This document shows, one piece after another, positions 1 through 7,933 of a stretch of 64,000 bases of DNA (positions within the stretch are counted from its first letter, which is position 1; the number at the start of each line of letters is the position of its first letter). This stretch comes from Arthrobacter sp. NEB 688 (lineage in GTDB: Bacteria > Actinomycetota > Actinomycetes > Actinomycetales > Dermatophilaceae): assembly GCF_013201035.1 (NCBI RefSeq), contig NZ_CP053707.1, positions 1,674,001 to 1,738,000 on the forward strand, read 5' to 3'. Position numbers and translations under genes: made by a program. A model generated the notes under the pieces. It saw only the letters and a list, made by a program, of their open reading frames with translations. It made no database searches and was not told the DNA's origin.

Positions 1-568
1 CGACCTCGGGGGCGAAGGAGAGCATCGCCCGGGGGGTGAGGGCCTCGGGGATGGTCGGGCTGCCCCAGTCGCGGCCGTGCGAGAAGGTCCAGTCGAGGGT
101 GGCGATGACGCCCTGCGCGCCGGCCGAGCGGGCCCGCTCGAGCCGCTCGGTCATCGTGTCGCGGCCGCCGGACCAGTAGATCTGGAACAGCGTGCGGTCG
201 TTGGCGGCCACGACGTCCTCGATCGGGCTGGACCCGAAGGAGCTGAGCCCGACCGCCGTCCCGCGCGCCGCGGCCGCCCGGGCGACGGCGACCTCTCCCT
301 CGGGGTGCACGGCCTGGACCCCGGTGGGCGAGATGATGACCGGCAGGGCGAGGTCCATCCCCATGACGCGGGTGGCGAGCGAGCGCTCGGCGCTGCCGCC
401 CGCGACGTGCGGCGCGAACCCGAGCTCGGCGAACGCGGCGATGTTGTCCTCGTAGGTCTGCCCGCGCTCGGACCCGGCGAGCAGGGCCTTGTAGACGGAG
501 CGGGGGAGCCGCTTCTCGGCGCGGCGCTGGGCCTCCGCGACGGTCTCGAACCATCCGGTGCTGCTCAT
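1..568 (-). CDS. mftD: Pre-mycofactocin synthase MftD, 3' end beyond window
   Basis: FMN-dependent alpha-hydroxy-acid-oxidase-like enzyme. In the known pathway MftD oxidatively deaminates the AHDP ring made by MftC and MftE, producing the redox-active keto-amide of pre-mycofactocin. The visible 189 codons begin MSSTGWFETVAEAQRR and contain the family stretches LPVIISPTG, FQIYW and LDWTFSHGRDWGSP, the last very typical of MftD. The ATG is preceded by GAGAGGTGACC and lies 5 nt after the mftF stop, so it is the last visible gene of the mft operon. The C-terminal half, including the catalytic His region, is off the left edge. It is unusual that D comes after F; in mycobacteria the order is A-B-C-D-E-F. 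Confidence 0.93.
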   Translation of the reverse strand, partial: MSSTGWFETVAEAQRRAEKRLPRSVYKALLAGSERGQTYEDNIAAFAELGFAPHVAGGSAERSLATRVMGMDLALPVIISPTGVQAVHPEGEVAVARAAAARGTAVGLSSFGSSPIEDVVAANDRTLFQIYWSGGRDTMTERLERARSAGAQGVIATLDWTFSHGRDWGSPTIPEALTPRAMLSFAPEV

Positions 569-573
569 GAAGG

Positions 574-1992
574 TCACCTCTCGGGGTGGGTGGTGGGCGG
601 GGCCGGCCGGGGCCGGAGGACGGGGAGGAGTGCGCGGGGGGAGCGGGCGCGCAGGCAGCCGCGCCACAGGCCTGCGCCGTAGGCGAGGTCCTCGGCGCGA
701 CGCAGGGCCGTGTAGCGCAGGACGTCGAGGTCGGGGCGGACCCGGCGGTGGTCGAGCACGCCGTCGAGGACGGCCGCGGCGAGGGCCACCCGGCGCGCCC
801 GGCGCGAGAACGGCACGAGCGCGGCCGTGACCGGCCAGTGGTGGCGCACGACGAGGGCGGTGGTCTGGGTGAGGGTGGCGTGCAGGGCGACGCCGAGGAC
901 GGCCGCGGCGGCCCGGTGCGGGTGGTCGCTGCCGCGCAGCCGGCGCGCGAGGGTCACCTGCGCCACCGCGCTCGCGGCCACGGCGGCCGGGATGCTCCAG
1001 CGGCGCTGCGCGAGGAGGGCGCCGGCGAGCACCGCCGTCCAGGGCGCGAGCACGGCCGGGGCGACGGCCTCACCGTGCCGGGCGGCGAGCAGTGCTGCTC
1101 CGGTGCCGTAGAACGCCTTGCGGGACAGCCACGCCCGCGCGGTCGTGCGGTGCTCGTGCCGGACGACGACGGTCGGGTCGTAGCGCACGTCGTGGTGGCG
1201 GGCGACCCGCCACACGAGGTCGACGTCCTCGGCCACCTCGAGCGACTCGTCGAAGCCGTCACCCAGGGCCTCCCGCCGGGCGAGGAGGACCGCGCTCGGC
1301 ACGTAGGACACCCGCCCGTGCGGGTGCACGCGTGCCGGGGAGGCGCCGAGGTCGAGGGAGGAGCGGGCGGCCTCGTAGCGGGCGAGCACGCCGCGGCCCT
1401 CGTCCAGCCCGAGGACCCGGGGCGCCGCGAGAGCGACCCCCGGGTCCTCGAGGTGGCGTCGGAGGGCCGCGAGGGAGGCGGCGTCGAGGACGACGTCGGA
1501 GTCGACGAACGCGACGACGTCGGTGGTCGCGACCCGCAGCCCGGTGTTGCGGGCGGCCGCCGGGCCCCGGCGCTCGGGGTGGCGGACGTAGCGCGCCCCC
1601 CGGCGTCGGCAGACCTCGACGATCGCGGCCGGGTCGGTGGAGCCGTCGTCGACGACCACGACGGTCGTCCCCGGGAGCCCGCCGAGCAGCCGGTCCAGCG
1701 CGGCCGGGCGGTCGAGGACCGGCACGACGACCGTGACGTCCCCGGTGGTCGACGACGGACGGCTCCCGTTCCACCACGGGTGCGCGAGACCGCGGTCCAG
1801 CAGCATCCGGGCGACGCGTGCGGAGGTGGGGTCGTCGACGCGCAGCACGCCGGCGTCGTCGATGCGTCGCAGGGCGGCCGGGCGCAGGTGCACGAGGCGC
1901 CCCGAGGAGCCGCCGAACAGCGTGCGCCCGTCGTCGCAGCGGTGGGCGTCGTCGGCGAGACGCACCCGGAAGCCGTGGGGGAGGTCAGCCAC
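574..1992 (-). CDS. mftF: Mycofactocin glycosyltransferase MftF
   Basis: 472-aa family-2 glycosyltransferase that, by family, decorates (pre)mycofactocin with a beta-1,4-glucose chain. An N-terminal region of about 85 residues resembling the MftF-specific extension precedes a GT-A fold from residue about 88 (TVVVPVLDRP). The nucleotide-sugar motifs are VVVDDGSTDP and the metal-binding AFVDSDVVLD, with AEDVDLVWRV as the acceptor-side ED motif. The C-terminus has hydrophobic segments suggesting membrane association. It starts at a GTG and overlaps the upstream SDR by 8 bp, so translation is coupled. Confidence 0.93.
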   Translation of the reverse strand: MADLPHGFRVRLADDAHRCDDGRTLFGGSSGRLVHLRPAALRRIDDAGVLRVDDPTSARVARMLLDRGLAHPWWNGSRPSSTTGDVTVVVPVLDRPAALDRLLGGLPGTTVVVVDDGSTDPAAIVEVCRRRGARYVRHPERRGPAAARNTGLRVATTDVVAFVDSDVVLDAASLAALRRHLEDPGVALAAPRVLGLDEGRGVLARYEAARSSLDLGASPARVHPHGRVSYVPSAVLLARREALGDGFDESLEVAEDVDLVWRVARHHDVRYDPTVVVRHEHRTTARAWLSRKAFYGTGAALLAARHGEAVAPAVLAPWTAVLAGALLAQRRWSIPAAVAASAVAQVTLARRLRGSDHPHRAAAAVLGVALHATLTQTTALVVRHHWPVTAALVPFSRRARRVALAAAVLDGVLDHRRVRPDLDVLRYTALRRAEDLAYGAGLWRGCLRARSPRALLPVLRPRPAPPTTHPER

Positions 1993-2755
1993 GGCCGGAC
2001 CCCCCGCCCGCGTCGAGGACGGCCCCGTGCAGCACGGTGCCGGCGCTCGCCGCGAGCTCGACGACGGCGGCGACCTCGTCGGGGTCGAGCGGGCGCCGCG
2101 CCGCCTGGTGCTCGGTCAGGGACCGGACGTCGTCGAGGCCGTAGAGGCGGGCGGTGGCGGCGAGCATCGGGGAGCCGGTCGCGCCGGGGGCGACGCCAAC
2201 GGCCGTGACCCCGGTGCCGACGAGGTCGGCGGCCAGGGCGCGCACGACGCCGGTCGCGGCGTGCTTGGCGACGACGTAGGCCGACAGCCCGTAGAGCCCG
2301 CGCTCGCCCGCGGTGGAGGTGAGAACGACGACCGTCGGTCGGGAGTCCGCGGGACGCCGCAGGAGGTGGGGGACCGCCGCGCTCGCGAGGTTCCACGCGG
2401 TCGCCGCGTCGGAGGCGAAGAGCCCGTCGCGGACCTCGGCAGCGGTCTCCCACAGGGGCGCACCGCCGGCGATGACCGACGCGCACGACACCGCGACGTC
2501 GAGCCCGCCGTGCTCGTCGGCGACGGCGTCCACGGCGGCGCGCGTGGCGTCGAGGTCGCGCAGGTCGACCACGCGGCAGGGGATGCCCTCGGCCGCCAGC
2601 GCGTCGCGGTCGGTGGCCGACGCGTGCGCGTACCCGAGCGTCTCGCCGCCGACGTCGTCGAGGACGGTGACCGGCCCGGAAGCCGTGAGCCGTCGCGCGA
2701 CGGCGGCGCCGATACCGCGAGCCCCACCGGCGACGACGGAGACGCGGCCGCTCAT
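1985..2755 (-). CDS. Mycofactocin-operon short-chain dehydrogenase (SDR)
   Basis: 256-aa classical SDR. The Rossmann motif GGARGIG lies near the N-terminus, and the catalytic Ser and YVVAK (YxxxK) follow STAGERG. It sits inside the mft operon, overlapping mftE by 4 bp (ATGA) and mftF by 8 bp. Mycofactocin-coupled SDRs are nicotinoproteins whose bound NAD(H) is re-oxidised by mycofactocin, so this is probably a client dehydrogenase or an enzyme acting on the cofactor itself. The substrate cannot be read from sequence. A longer in-frame ORF upstream is excluded because it would lie antiparallel-shadowing across mftE and mftC; the ATG at 2755 is the sensible start. Confidence 0.87.
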   Translation of the reverse strand: MSGRVSVVAGGARGIGAAVARRLTASGPVTVLDDVGGETLGYAHASATDRDALAAEGIPCRVVDLRDLDATRAAVDAVADEHGGLDVAVSCASVIAGGAPLWETAAEVRDGLFASDAATAWNLASAAVPHLLRRPADSRPTVVVLTSTAGERGLYGLSAYVVAKHAATGVVRALAADLVGTGVTAVGVAPGATGSPMLAATARLYGLDDVRSLTEHQAARRPLDPDEVAAVVELAASAGTVLHGAVLDAGGGSGRG

Positions 2756-3486
2756 CCCGGCACCCCGGCGGGCGCGGGCCGCACGAGCCGGCCGTGCTCG
2801 TCGACGTCCGCGGCGAGCACCTGGGCGGTCACGCGCTCGGCGACCCGGGTGAGGTGGGAGCGGCCCTCGGCCGCGCTCGCGCCCCGGGGGTCGCCGAGGA
2901 CGCCGGTCGCCGTCACCGCGGCCACGCCGCCCGCGCGCAGCCGGGGCAGCAGCTCGGGCAGCGGTGCGGTGGCCCCGGGCACGGCGGACGCGGGGGACAC
3001 CGCGTCGGGTGCGAGGGCGAGGACGAGCGAGGTCTCGGCGCGGCCGGCGTGGGCGTCCCACCCCGGCTCGGCGCACGAGGTCCACCCGACGTCGTGGCCC
3101 TCCCACCGCAGGCGGCGGGTGGCGGCCGCGACCGCCTCCGCGTTGCCGCCGTGCCCCGTGACGAGCACGACCGGGCCGCACCAGCGACGGGCCGAGCGGA
3201 CGAGCTCGACGAGGACCAGCCGCAGCGCCTCGGTGCCGATGGAGACCGTCCCCGCGAACCCCTCGTGCTCGCCGCTCGCGCCGTACTCGAGCGTGGGGGC
3301 GACGAGCACCCGGCGCCCCGGGTCGCGCTCCGCGAGGAGCACGGCGACCCGCTCGCACACGGCCCCGGCGACGAGGGAGTCGGCGGCGAGGGCGAGGTGC
3401 GCGCCGTGCTGCTCGCAGGCCCCGAGGGGCACGAGCAGCGTCGCCCCGACGAGGTGCTCGCCGCTGGCGGCCGTCCCGAGGTCCAC
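2752..3486 (-). CDS. mftE: Mycofactocin precursor peptidase MftE
   Basis: 244-aa creatininase-family metalloamidase. MftE removes the cross-linked C-terminal Val-Tyr dipeptide from MftC-modified MftA. Family metal-site motifs are visible: GACEQHGAHLALAADS (Glu/His ligands), GHGGN near residue 110, and DAHAGRAETS. The GTG start lies 6 nt after the mftC stop, and the 3' end overlaps the SDR start by 4 bp. The length is normal for the family. Confidence 0.94.
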   Translation of the reverse strand: MDLGTAASGEHLVGATLLVPLGACEQHGAHLALAADSLVAGAVCERVAVLLAERDPGRRVLVAPTLEYGASGEHEGFAGTVSIGTEALRLVLVELVRSARRWCGPVVLVTGHGGNAEAVAAATRRLRWEGHDVGWTSCAEPGWDAHAGRAETSLVLALAPDAVSPASAVPGATAPLPELLPRLRAGGVAAVTATGVLGDPRGASAAEGRSHLTRVAERVTAQVLAADVDEHGRLVRPAPAGVPG

Positions 3487-3492
3487 GAGGCG

Positions 3493-4728
3493 TCAGCGCG
3501 CGCGGAGCGCGTCCCGACCCGGGCCGACCGGGCTCTCGTCGCACGGCGAGGCCGGCGGGCGCCGGGCGATCGTCACCGGGACCGGCGCGTTGCGGACCGG
3601 GCCGCGGTGGCTGTGGTCCTGGCTCGGCGACGGGCGCACCCCGTCCGCCACGGCGGCCAGCGAGGCCTCGGCGTTGCCCTTGACGCACTCGGGGTCGGGG
3701 CCGTCGAGGGGGAGGCCGGTGAAGAACTTCGCCGCCATGCACCCGCCGCGGCAGGCGTCGTACGCCGAGCACCGGGTGCACGCGCCCCCGGTCTGCGGGG
3801 AGCGCAGGTCCGCGAAGAGCGCGGCGTCGCGCCAGACGCTGCCGAACCCGGCGTCGCGGACGTTGCCGGCGAGGAAGCGGTCGTGGATCGCGAAGGGGCA
3901 GGCGTAGACGTCGCCGACGGGGTCGACGAGGCAGACCACCCGGCCGGCGCCGCAGAGGTTGAGCCCGGGCAGGGCGTCCCCGAACGCGGCGAGGTGGAAG
4001 AAGGAGTCACCGGTGAGGACGCCGTCACCGTGCGCCACGAGCCAGTCGTAGAGGACGCGCTGCTGCTCGGCGAGCGGGTGCAGGTCGTTCCACACGTCGG
4101 CGCCGCGGCCGGCCGGGCGCAGCCGGGTCAGGCGCAGGACCGCGCCGTGCTCGTCGGCGATCTCCTTGAACCGGTCGAGCTGGGGGATGTTCTCGCGCGT
4201 GCAGACGACGGAGAGCTTGGTGTCGGTCATCCCCGCGTCGCGCAGGTTGCGCAGGGCGCGCAGGGCGGCGTCGTAGGTGCCGGCGCCGCGGACGGCGTCG
4301 TTGACCTCGGGCGTCGCGCCGTCGAGGGAGACCTGGACGTCGACGTAGTCGGTGGCCGCGAGGCGAGCCGCGCGCTCCTTGGTGATGCGGAAACCGTTGG
4401 TGGAGAACTTGACCCCGACGTCATGAGCCACGGCGTGGTCGACGATCTCCCAGAAGTCGGGGCGGACCGTCGGCTCGCCGCCGCCGATGTTCACGTAGAA
4501 CACCTTCATCCGCTGGAACTCCTCGACGAGCGAGAAGCACTCCTGCGTGGTCAGCTCGCGCGGGTCGCGGCGGCCGGAGGACGACAGGCAGTGGACGCAC
4601 GCGAGGTTGCAGGCGTAGGTCAGCTCCCAGGTGAGGCAGATGGGAGCGTCGAGGCCGTGCTCGAAGTGCTCGACGAGCCGGGTGCCGGGGGCGGGCGGCG
4701 CCGCGGGGCGCTCGGGGGCGAGGGTCAT
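3493..4728 (-). CDS. mftC: Mycofactocin radical SAM maturase MftC
   Basis: 411-aa radical SAM/SPASM protein. The CxxxCxxC cluster motif is CNLACVHC near residue 40, and GGGEPT binds SAM. The C-terminal SPASM region has the expected cysteines (CGAGRVVCL, YACPF, CTRCSAYDACRGGCM, ECV) for two auxiliary 4Fe-4S clusters. MftC decarboxylates the C-terminal Tyr of MftA and cross-links it to the neighbouring Val. The start overlaps the mftB stop (ATGA). The last ~50 residues after the SPASM Cys are a low-complexity basic tail. Confidence 0.96.
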   Translation of the reverse strand: MTLAPERPAAPPAPGTRLVEHFEHGLDAPICLTWELTYACNLACVHCLSSSGRRDPRELTTQECFSLVEEFQRMKVFYVNIGGGEPTVRPDFWEIVDHAVAHDVGVKFSTNGFRITKERAARLAATDYVDVQVSLDGATPEVNDAVRGAGTYDAALRALRNLRDAGMTDTKLSVVCTRENIPQLDRFKEIADEHGAVLRLTRLRPAGRGADVWNDLHPLAEQQRVLYDWLVAHGDGVLTGDSFFHLAAFGDALPGLNLCGAGRVVCLVDPVGDVYACPFAIHDRFLAGNVRDAGFGSVWRDAALFADLRSPQTGGACTRCSAYDACRGGCMAAKFFTGLPLDGPDPECVKGNAEASLAAVADGVRPSPSQDHSHRGPVRNAPVPVTIARRPPASPCDESPVGPGRDALRAR

Positions 4729-4988
4729 CCGGTCCTCCTGGTGATCATCCGCTGGTCGGCGAGGCGGCGCAGGGCCGCGTCGAAGCCGGGGCGGTCGGCG
4801 GCGGGGACGCCGGCCCGGTCGAGGGCGTCGGCCACGGTGGGTGCGGCCTGCAGCCCCTCCACGACGGCGACGAGCCGCGGGTCCTTGAGGAAGGTGAGCC
4901 GGCGGCTGGTGAAGTCGTAGAGCAGGGCACCGAACGGCTCGGGGCGGATCGCCACCGAGCCGTTCAGCTCCCAGGACTGCTCGAGCAC
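4725..4988 (-). CDS. mftB: Mycofactocin RiPP recognition protein MftB
   Basis: 87-aa PqqD-like RiPP recognition element that holds the MftA leader for MftC. Family-typical text is present: VAIRPEPFGALLYDF followed by RRLTFLKDP. It starts at a GTG 10 nt after the mftA stop and overlaps mftC by 4 bp, as expected for stoichiometric A-B-C expression. Confidence 0.94.
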   Translation of the reverse strand: MLEQSWELNGSVAIRPEPFGALLYDFTSRRLTFLKDPRLVAVVEGLQAAPTVADALDRAGVPAADRPGFDAALRRLADQRMITRRTG

Positions 4989-4998
4989 GTCGCCGGCC

Positions 4999-5109
4999 TC
5001 AGTAGACGCCGCACATGCCGTCGATGGACACGTCCTCGACGAGGGTGTCGGCGAGCAGCTCGTCGGGCTCGACCTCGGTGGTCTCCTGCGCCATCTCCTC
5101 GGGGGTCAT
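4999..5109 (-). CDS. mftA: Mycofactocin precursor peptide MftA
   Basis: 36-aa ribosomal precursor, translated by hand. It begins MTPEEMAQETTEVEP and ends IDGMCGVY followed by TGA. The invariant IDGMCGVY tail supplies the Val-Tyr pair that becomes the mycofactocin core; the acidic N-terminal part is the leader recognised by MftB. It is first in the minus-strand operon, directly upstream of mftB. The ATG at 5109 is preceded by GAGAGGAGT. Confidence 0.96.
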   Translation of the reverse strand: MTPEEMAQETTEVEPDELLADTLVEDVSIDGMCGVY

Positions 5110-5168
5110 GGCGACTCCTCTCCCAGCATCGTCGGTAGGTCACGACCCGCGTCACGGGGCGTGCCACC

Positions 5169-5304
5169 ACGCTAGGAACGCACCACAGGGGCGCCCACCC
5201 CTCGCCCGGTCGGTGCCCTCCTGCCGGACCGGGTAGGGCGCCCCCGGGCAGGCGGGCGGTTTCCCGGTCCTCGTCTATGCACGCCGCCGCGGCGCTCCTA
5301 GCGT
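5169..5304. promoter_or_regulatory. Divergent mftA / mno promoter region
   Basis: The same 9-mer TCCTAGCGT occurs on both strands facing outward: plus 5296-5304 toward mno and minus 5177-5169 toward mftA. Each contains TAGCGT, which fits the actinobacterial -10 form TANNNT. Neither has a recognisable -35, which suggests activator dependence. That these are real -10 elements is inference. Confidence 0.4.
5188..5244. promoter_or_regulatory. GC-rich imperfect dyad between mftA and mno
   Basis: GGGGCGCCC (5188-5196) and CCCGGTC (5205-5211) recur inverted as GACCGGG (5227-5233) and GGGCGCCCC (5236-5244). The dyad lies between the two putative divergent -10 elements and could be a regulator site or a hairpin. 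It is not exactly symmetric. Confidence 0.35.
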
Positions 5305-5346
5305 CGAGGCCGCTGACCCCCAGTGCCTCAACGAGGAGGATGTCCG

Positions 5347-6639
5347 ATGCAGGTCGACGAGCTGCTCAAACCGTTCCCCATCAAGGAGTTCCACCCCTTC
5401 CCGCGGGCCCTCATGGGTCCGGGGGCGCACGAGATGATCGGTCCGGAGGCCCTCAAGCTGGGCTTCCGCAAGACCCTCGTCATGACGTCGGGCCTGCGCG
5501 GCACGAACGTCGTGCACAAGATCGTGGAGTCGATGAAGTACCACGGCCTCGAGGTTGTCGTGTACGACAAGGTCGAGTCCAACCCCAAGGACTACAACGT
5601 CATGGACGCGGTCTCGCTCTACCAGGACAACGAGTGCGACTCGTTCGTGTCCATCGGGGGCGGCAGCTCGCACGACGCCTGCAAGGGGGCCCGCGTCGCG
5701 GTGGCCCACGACGGCCGCAACGTCAACGAGTTCGAGGGCTTCAACAAGTCCGAGAACCCGAAGAACCCGCCGCACATCGCGGTCTCGACGACGGCCGGCA
5801 CCGGCTCGGAGACGTCGTGGGCGTACGTCATCACCGACACGACGACCGACCCCGACAACCCGCACAAGTACGTCGCGTTCGACGACGCCTCGGTGACCAC
5901 GCTGGCCATCGACGACCCGGTGCTCTACTACGACTGCCCGGTCGACTACACGGCGCAGTGCGGGTTCGACGTCCTCGCCCACGCGAGCGAGCCGTACGTG
6001 TCGCGGCTCAACTTCGAACCCTCGCTCGGCAACGCGCTGCGGGCCATCAAGCTGACCGCGGAGAACCTGCGCCAGGCGGTGTGGAACGGCCAGGACCTCG
6101 CCGGCCGCCAGGGGATGATGTACGCCCAGTACATCGCCGCGCAGGCGTTCAACTCCGGCGGCCTCGGGATCATCCACTCGATCAGCCACGCGGTGTCGGC
6201 GTTCTACGACACCCACCACGGGCTGAACAACGCGATCGCGCTGCCGCGCGTCTGGGCCTTCAACATGCCGACCCAGTACAAGCGCTTCGCCGACATGGCG
6301 CAGGCGATGGGTGTCGACACCTACGGGATGACCGACGTGCAGGCCGCCGACGCCGCCCTCGAGGCCGCGATCCGCCTCCTGCGCGACGTGGGCATCACCG
6401 AGAAGTTCACCGACGTGACCGCCGACAGCTACTCGAAGAACCGTCTGGGACAGGGCCCGACGAAGTTCTACGAGAACGCGAAGGTCATCACCGGTGACGA
6501 CGCCGACGTCGACCGCATCACCAACCACGTCCTCGGCGACGCCTGCACCCCGGGCAACGCCAAGGAGTGCACCTTCGAGACGGTGCGACCGGTCGTCGAC
6601 CACTGCATGAACGGCGACCTGGACGACCTGCTCTCGTGA
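5347..6639 (+). CDS. mno: Mycofactocin-dependent (NDMA-type) methanol dehydrogenase
   Basis: 430-aa iron-type (family III) alcohol dehydrogenase closely matching MNO/MDO proteins, which hold NAD(H) tightly and pass electrons to mycofactocin (or the dye NDMA in vitro). Visible features are the GGGSSHDACKG nucleotide motif, TTAGTGSETS, the Asp metal ligand in FDVLAHASEPY and the His ligands in IIHSISHAVSAFYDTHHG. I chose ATG 5347 because GAGGAGGA (5333-5340) ends 6 nt upstream; an in-frame GTG at 5323 lies before that ribosome site. It is divergent from mftA, consistent with co-regulation. Likely substrates are methanol or other short primary alcohols. Confidence 0.93.
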   Translation: MQVDELLKPFPIKEFHPFPRALMGPGAHEMIGPEALKLGFRKTLVMTSGLRGTNVVHKIVESMKYHGLEVVVYDKVESNPKDYNVMDAVSLYQDNECDSFVSIGGGSSHDACKGARVAVAHDGRNVNEFEGFNKSENPKNPPHIAVSTTAGTGSETSWAYVITDTTTDPDNPHKYVAFDDASVTTLAIDDPVLYYDCPVDYTAQCGFDVLAHASEPYVSRLNFEPSLGNALRAIKLTAENLRQAVWNGQDLAGRQGMMYAQYIAAQAFNSGGLGIIHSISHAVSAFYDTHHGLNNAIALPRVWAFNMPTQYKRFADMAQAMGVDTYGMTDVQAADAALEAAIRLLRDVGITEKFTDVTADSYSKNRLGQGPTKFYENAKVITGDDADVDRITNHVLGDACTPGNAKECTFETVRPVVDHCMNGDLDDLLS

Positions 6640-6647
6640 CCGGAGCC

Positions 6648-6690
6648 CCGGAGCCACCCGGGCGCGCTCGCTGCGCCCGGGTGGCTCCGG
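6648..6690 (+). terminator. Perfect 18-bp hairpin between mno and moxR
   Basis: Arms 6648-6665 and 6673-6690 are perfectly complementary with a 7-nt loop, 9 nt after the mno stop. No T-run follows, and the next gene starts 40 nt later on the same strand. It may be an attenuator, or a 3' stabiliser that lets mno be expressed above its downstream genes. Confidence 0.6.
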
Positions 6691-6730
6691 CCCCACGGCC
6701 CACCACCGACGACGCTGGAGGACACCGCCC

Positions 6731-7924
6731 GTGAGCACCGACCCCGCCACCACCCCGTCCACGTTCGCGAGCGTCGAGGACGCCCGCGAGCGGCTGCGCG
6801 AGGTCGGCTACCTCACCGACGACCGGCTCGCGACGACCGCCTTCCTCCAGTCGGCCCTCGGCAAGCCGCTGCTGCTCGAGGGGCCCGCCGGCGTCGGCAA
6901 GACACAGCTCGCGCAGAGCGTGGCCGCCGCGACGGGTAGGCGGCTGCTGCGGCTGCAGTGCTACGAGGGGCAGGACGAGACCAAGGCCCTGTACGAGTGG
7001 GACTACGGCAAGCAGCTGCTCTACACGCAGATGCTCCGCGACAAGATCGGGCAGGTCGTCGAGGACGCCCCCGACATCGCGGCCGCGGTCGAGCGGATCG
7101 CCGCCCAGGACAGCGTCTTCTTCTCCGAGCGCTTCCTCGTCGCCCGTCCGCTGCTCGAGGCGATCACGTCGGAGGACCCCGTCGTGCTGCTCATCGACGA
7201 GGTCGACCGGGCCGACGAGGCGCTCGAGGCGGTCTTCCTCGAGCTGCTCGCGGAGTTCCAGGTGTCGGTGCCCGAGGTCGGGACCTTCGTCGCCGAGCAG
7301 AAGCCCCTCGTCGTCCTCACCTCGAACAACACCCGCGACCTGTCGGCGGCCCTCAAGCGCCGCTGCCTCCACCTCTTCCTCGACTACCCGACCGCCGAGC
7401 GCGAGCTCGAGATCATCCGCTCCAAGGACACCGGCCTCGCCGACGCGCTCGCCGAGCAGCTCGTCGGGGTCGTGCGCGGCCTGCGCGGGCTGGAGCTGCG
7501 CAAGGCGCCGAGCATCTCGGAGACGATCGACTGGGCCCGCACGCTCGCCGTGCTCGGCGTGACCGAGCTGTCGGCGCCGGTGCTCGCCGAGACCCTCAAC
7601 GTCGTGACGAAGTACGAGCGCGACCTCGGGCTCGCGACGCGCGAGCTGCCGCGGCTCGTCGACCCGAACCGGGAGGTGCCCGCCGAGCGCGGGTCGGGCC
7701 ACGGGCACGGACATGGCCACGGGCACGGTCACGCGCACGACGGGACCGACGGGACCGACGGCCCCGACGGGCGCGACGTGCGGGCGGGCAAGGACCGGCC
7801 GGGGCGGCACGACGAGGCGTACTACGGGTCGCCGAGCGCGGCGCCGGCCGAGCCGAAGCAGGTCTCCAGCAGCCAGGGCCAGCGCTCGTTCCGCAGCGGC
7901 GGGGCCCGGCGGCGGCCGGTCTGA
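6731..7924 (+). CDS. MoxR-family AAA+ ATPase with His-rich tail, mno-linked
   Basis: 397-aa AAA+ ATPase of the MoxR/CbbQ type. The P-loop is GPAGVGKT near residue 51, Walker B is LLIDEVDRAD, sensor 1 is TSNN and the arginine-finger region is LKRRC. MoxR ATPases work with VWA partners to remodel or load metals into target enzymes. After the ATPase core (residue ~310) comes an alternating Gly-His tract, residues about 322-336 with seven His, then a disordered charged tail. Such tracts occur in metal-storage tails of metallochaperones. It starts at a GTG after GGAGG and is followed 9 nt later by the VWA gene. By position it probably matures or repairs MNO (inference). Confidence 0.88.
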   Translation: MSTDPATTPSTFASVEDARERLREVGYLTDDRLATTAFLQSALGKPLLLEGPAGVGKTQLAQSVAAATGRRLLRLQCYEGQDETKALYEWDYGKQLLYTQMLRDKIGQVVEDAPDIAAAVERIAAQDSVFFSERFLVARPLLEAITSEDPVVLLIDEVDRADEALEAVFLELLAEFQVSVPEVGTFVAEQKPLVVLTSNNTRDLSAALKRRCLHLFLDYPTAERELEIIRSKDTGLADALAEQLVGVVRGLRGLELRKAPSISETIDWARTLAVLGVTELSAPVLAETLNVVTKYERDLGLATRELPRLVDPNREVPAERGSGHGHGHGHGHGHAHDGTDGTDGPDGRDVRAGKDRPGRHDEAYYGSPSAAPAEPKQVSSSQGQRSFRSGGARRRPV

Positions 7925-7933
7925 CGAGGCGTC

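Noticed and set aside
1637-3907. 756-codon plus-strand frame across the mft genes
   Set aside because: Shadow of mftF, SDR, mftE and mftC, all of which have clear family motifs.
5323-5346. GTG 5323 as start of mno
   Set aside because: The strong GAGGAGGA site lies downstream of it and serves ATG 5347.
7690-7745. Short tandem DNA repeat as a possible mobile or CRISPR-like element
   Set aside because: It is codon-level Gly-His low complexity inside the MoxR gene; no spacers or flanking repeats.
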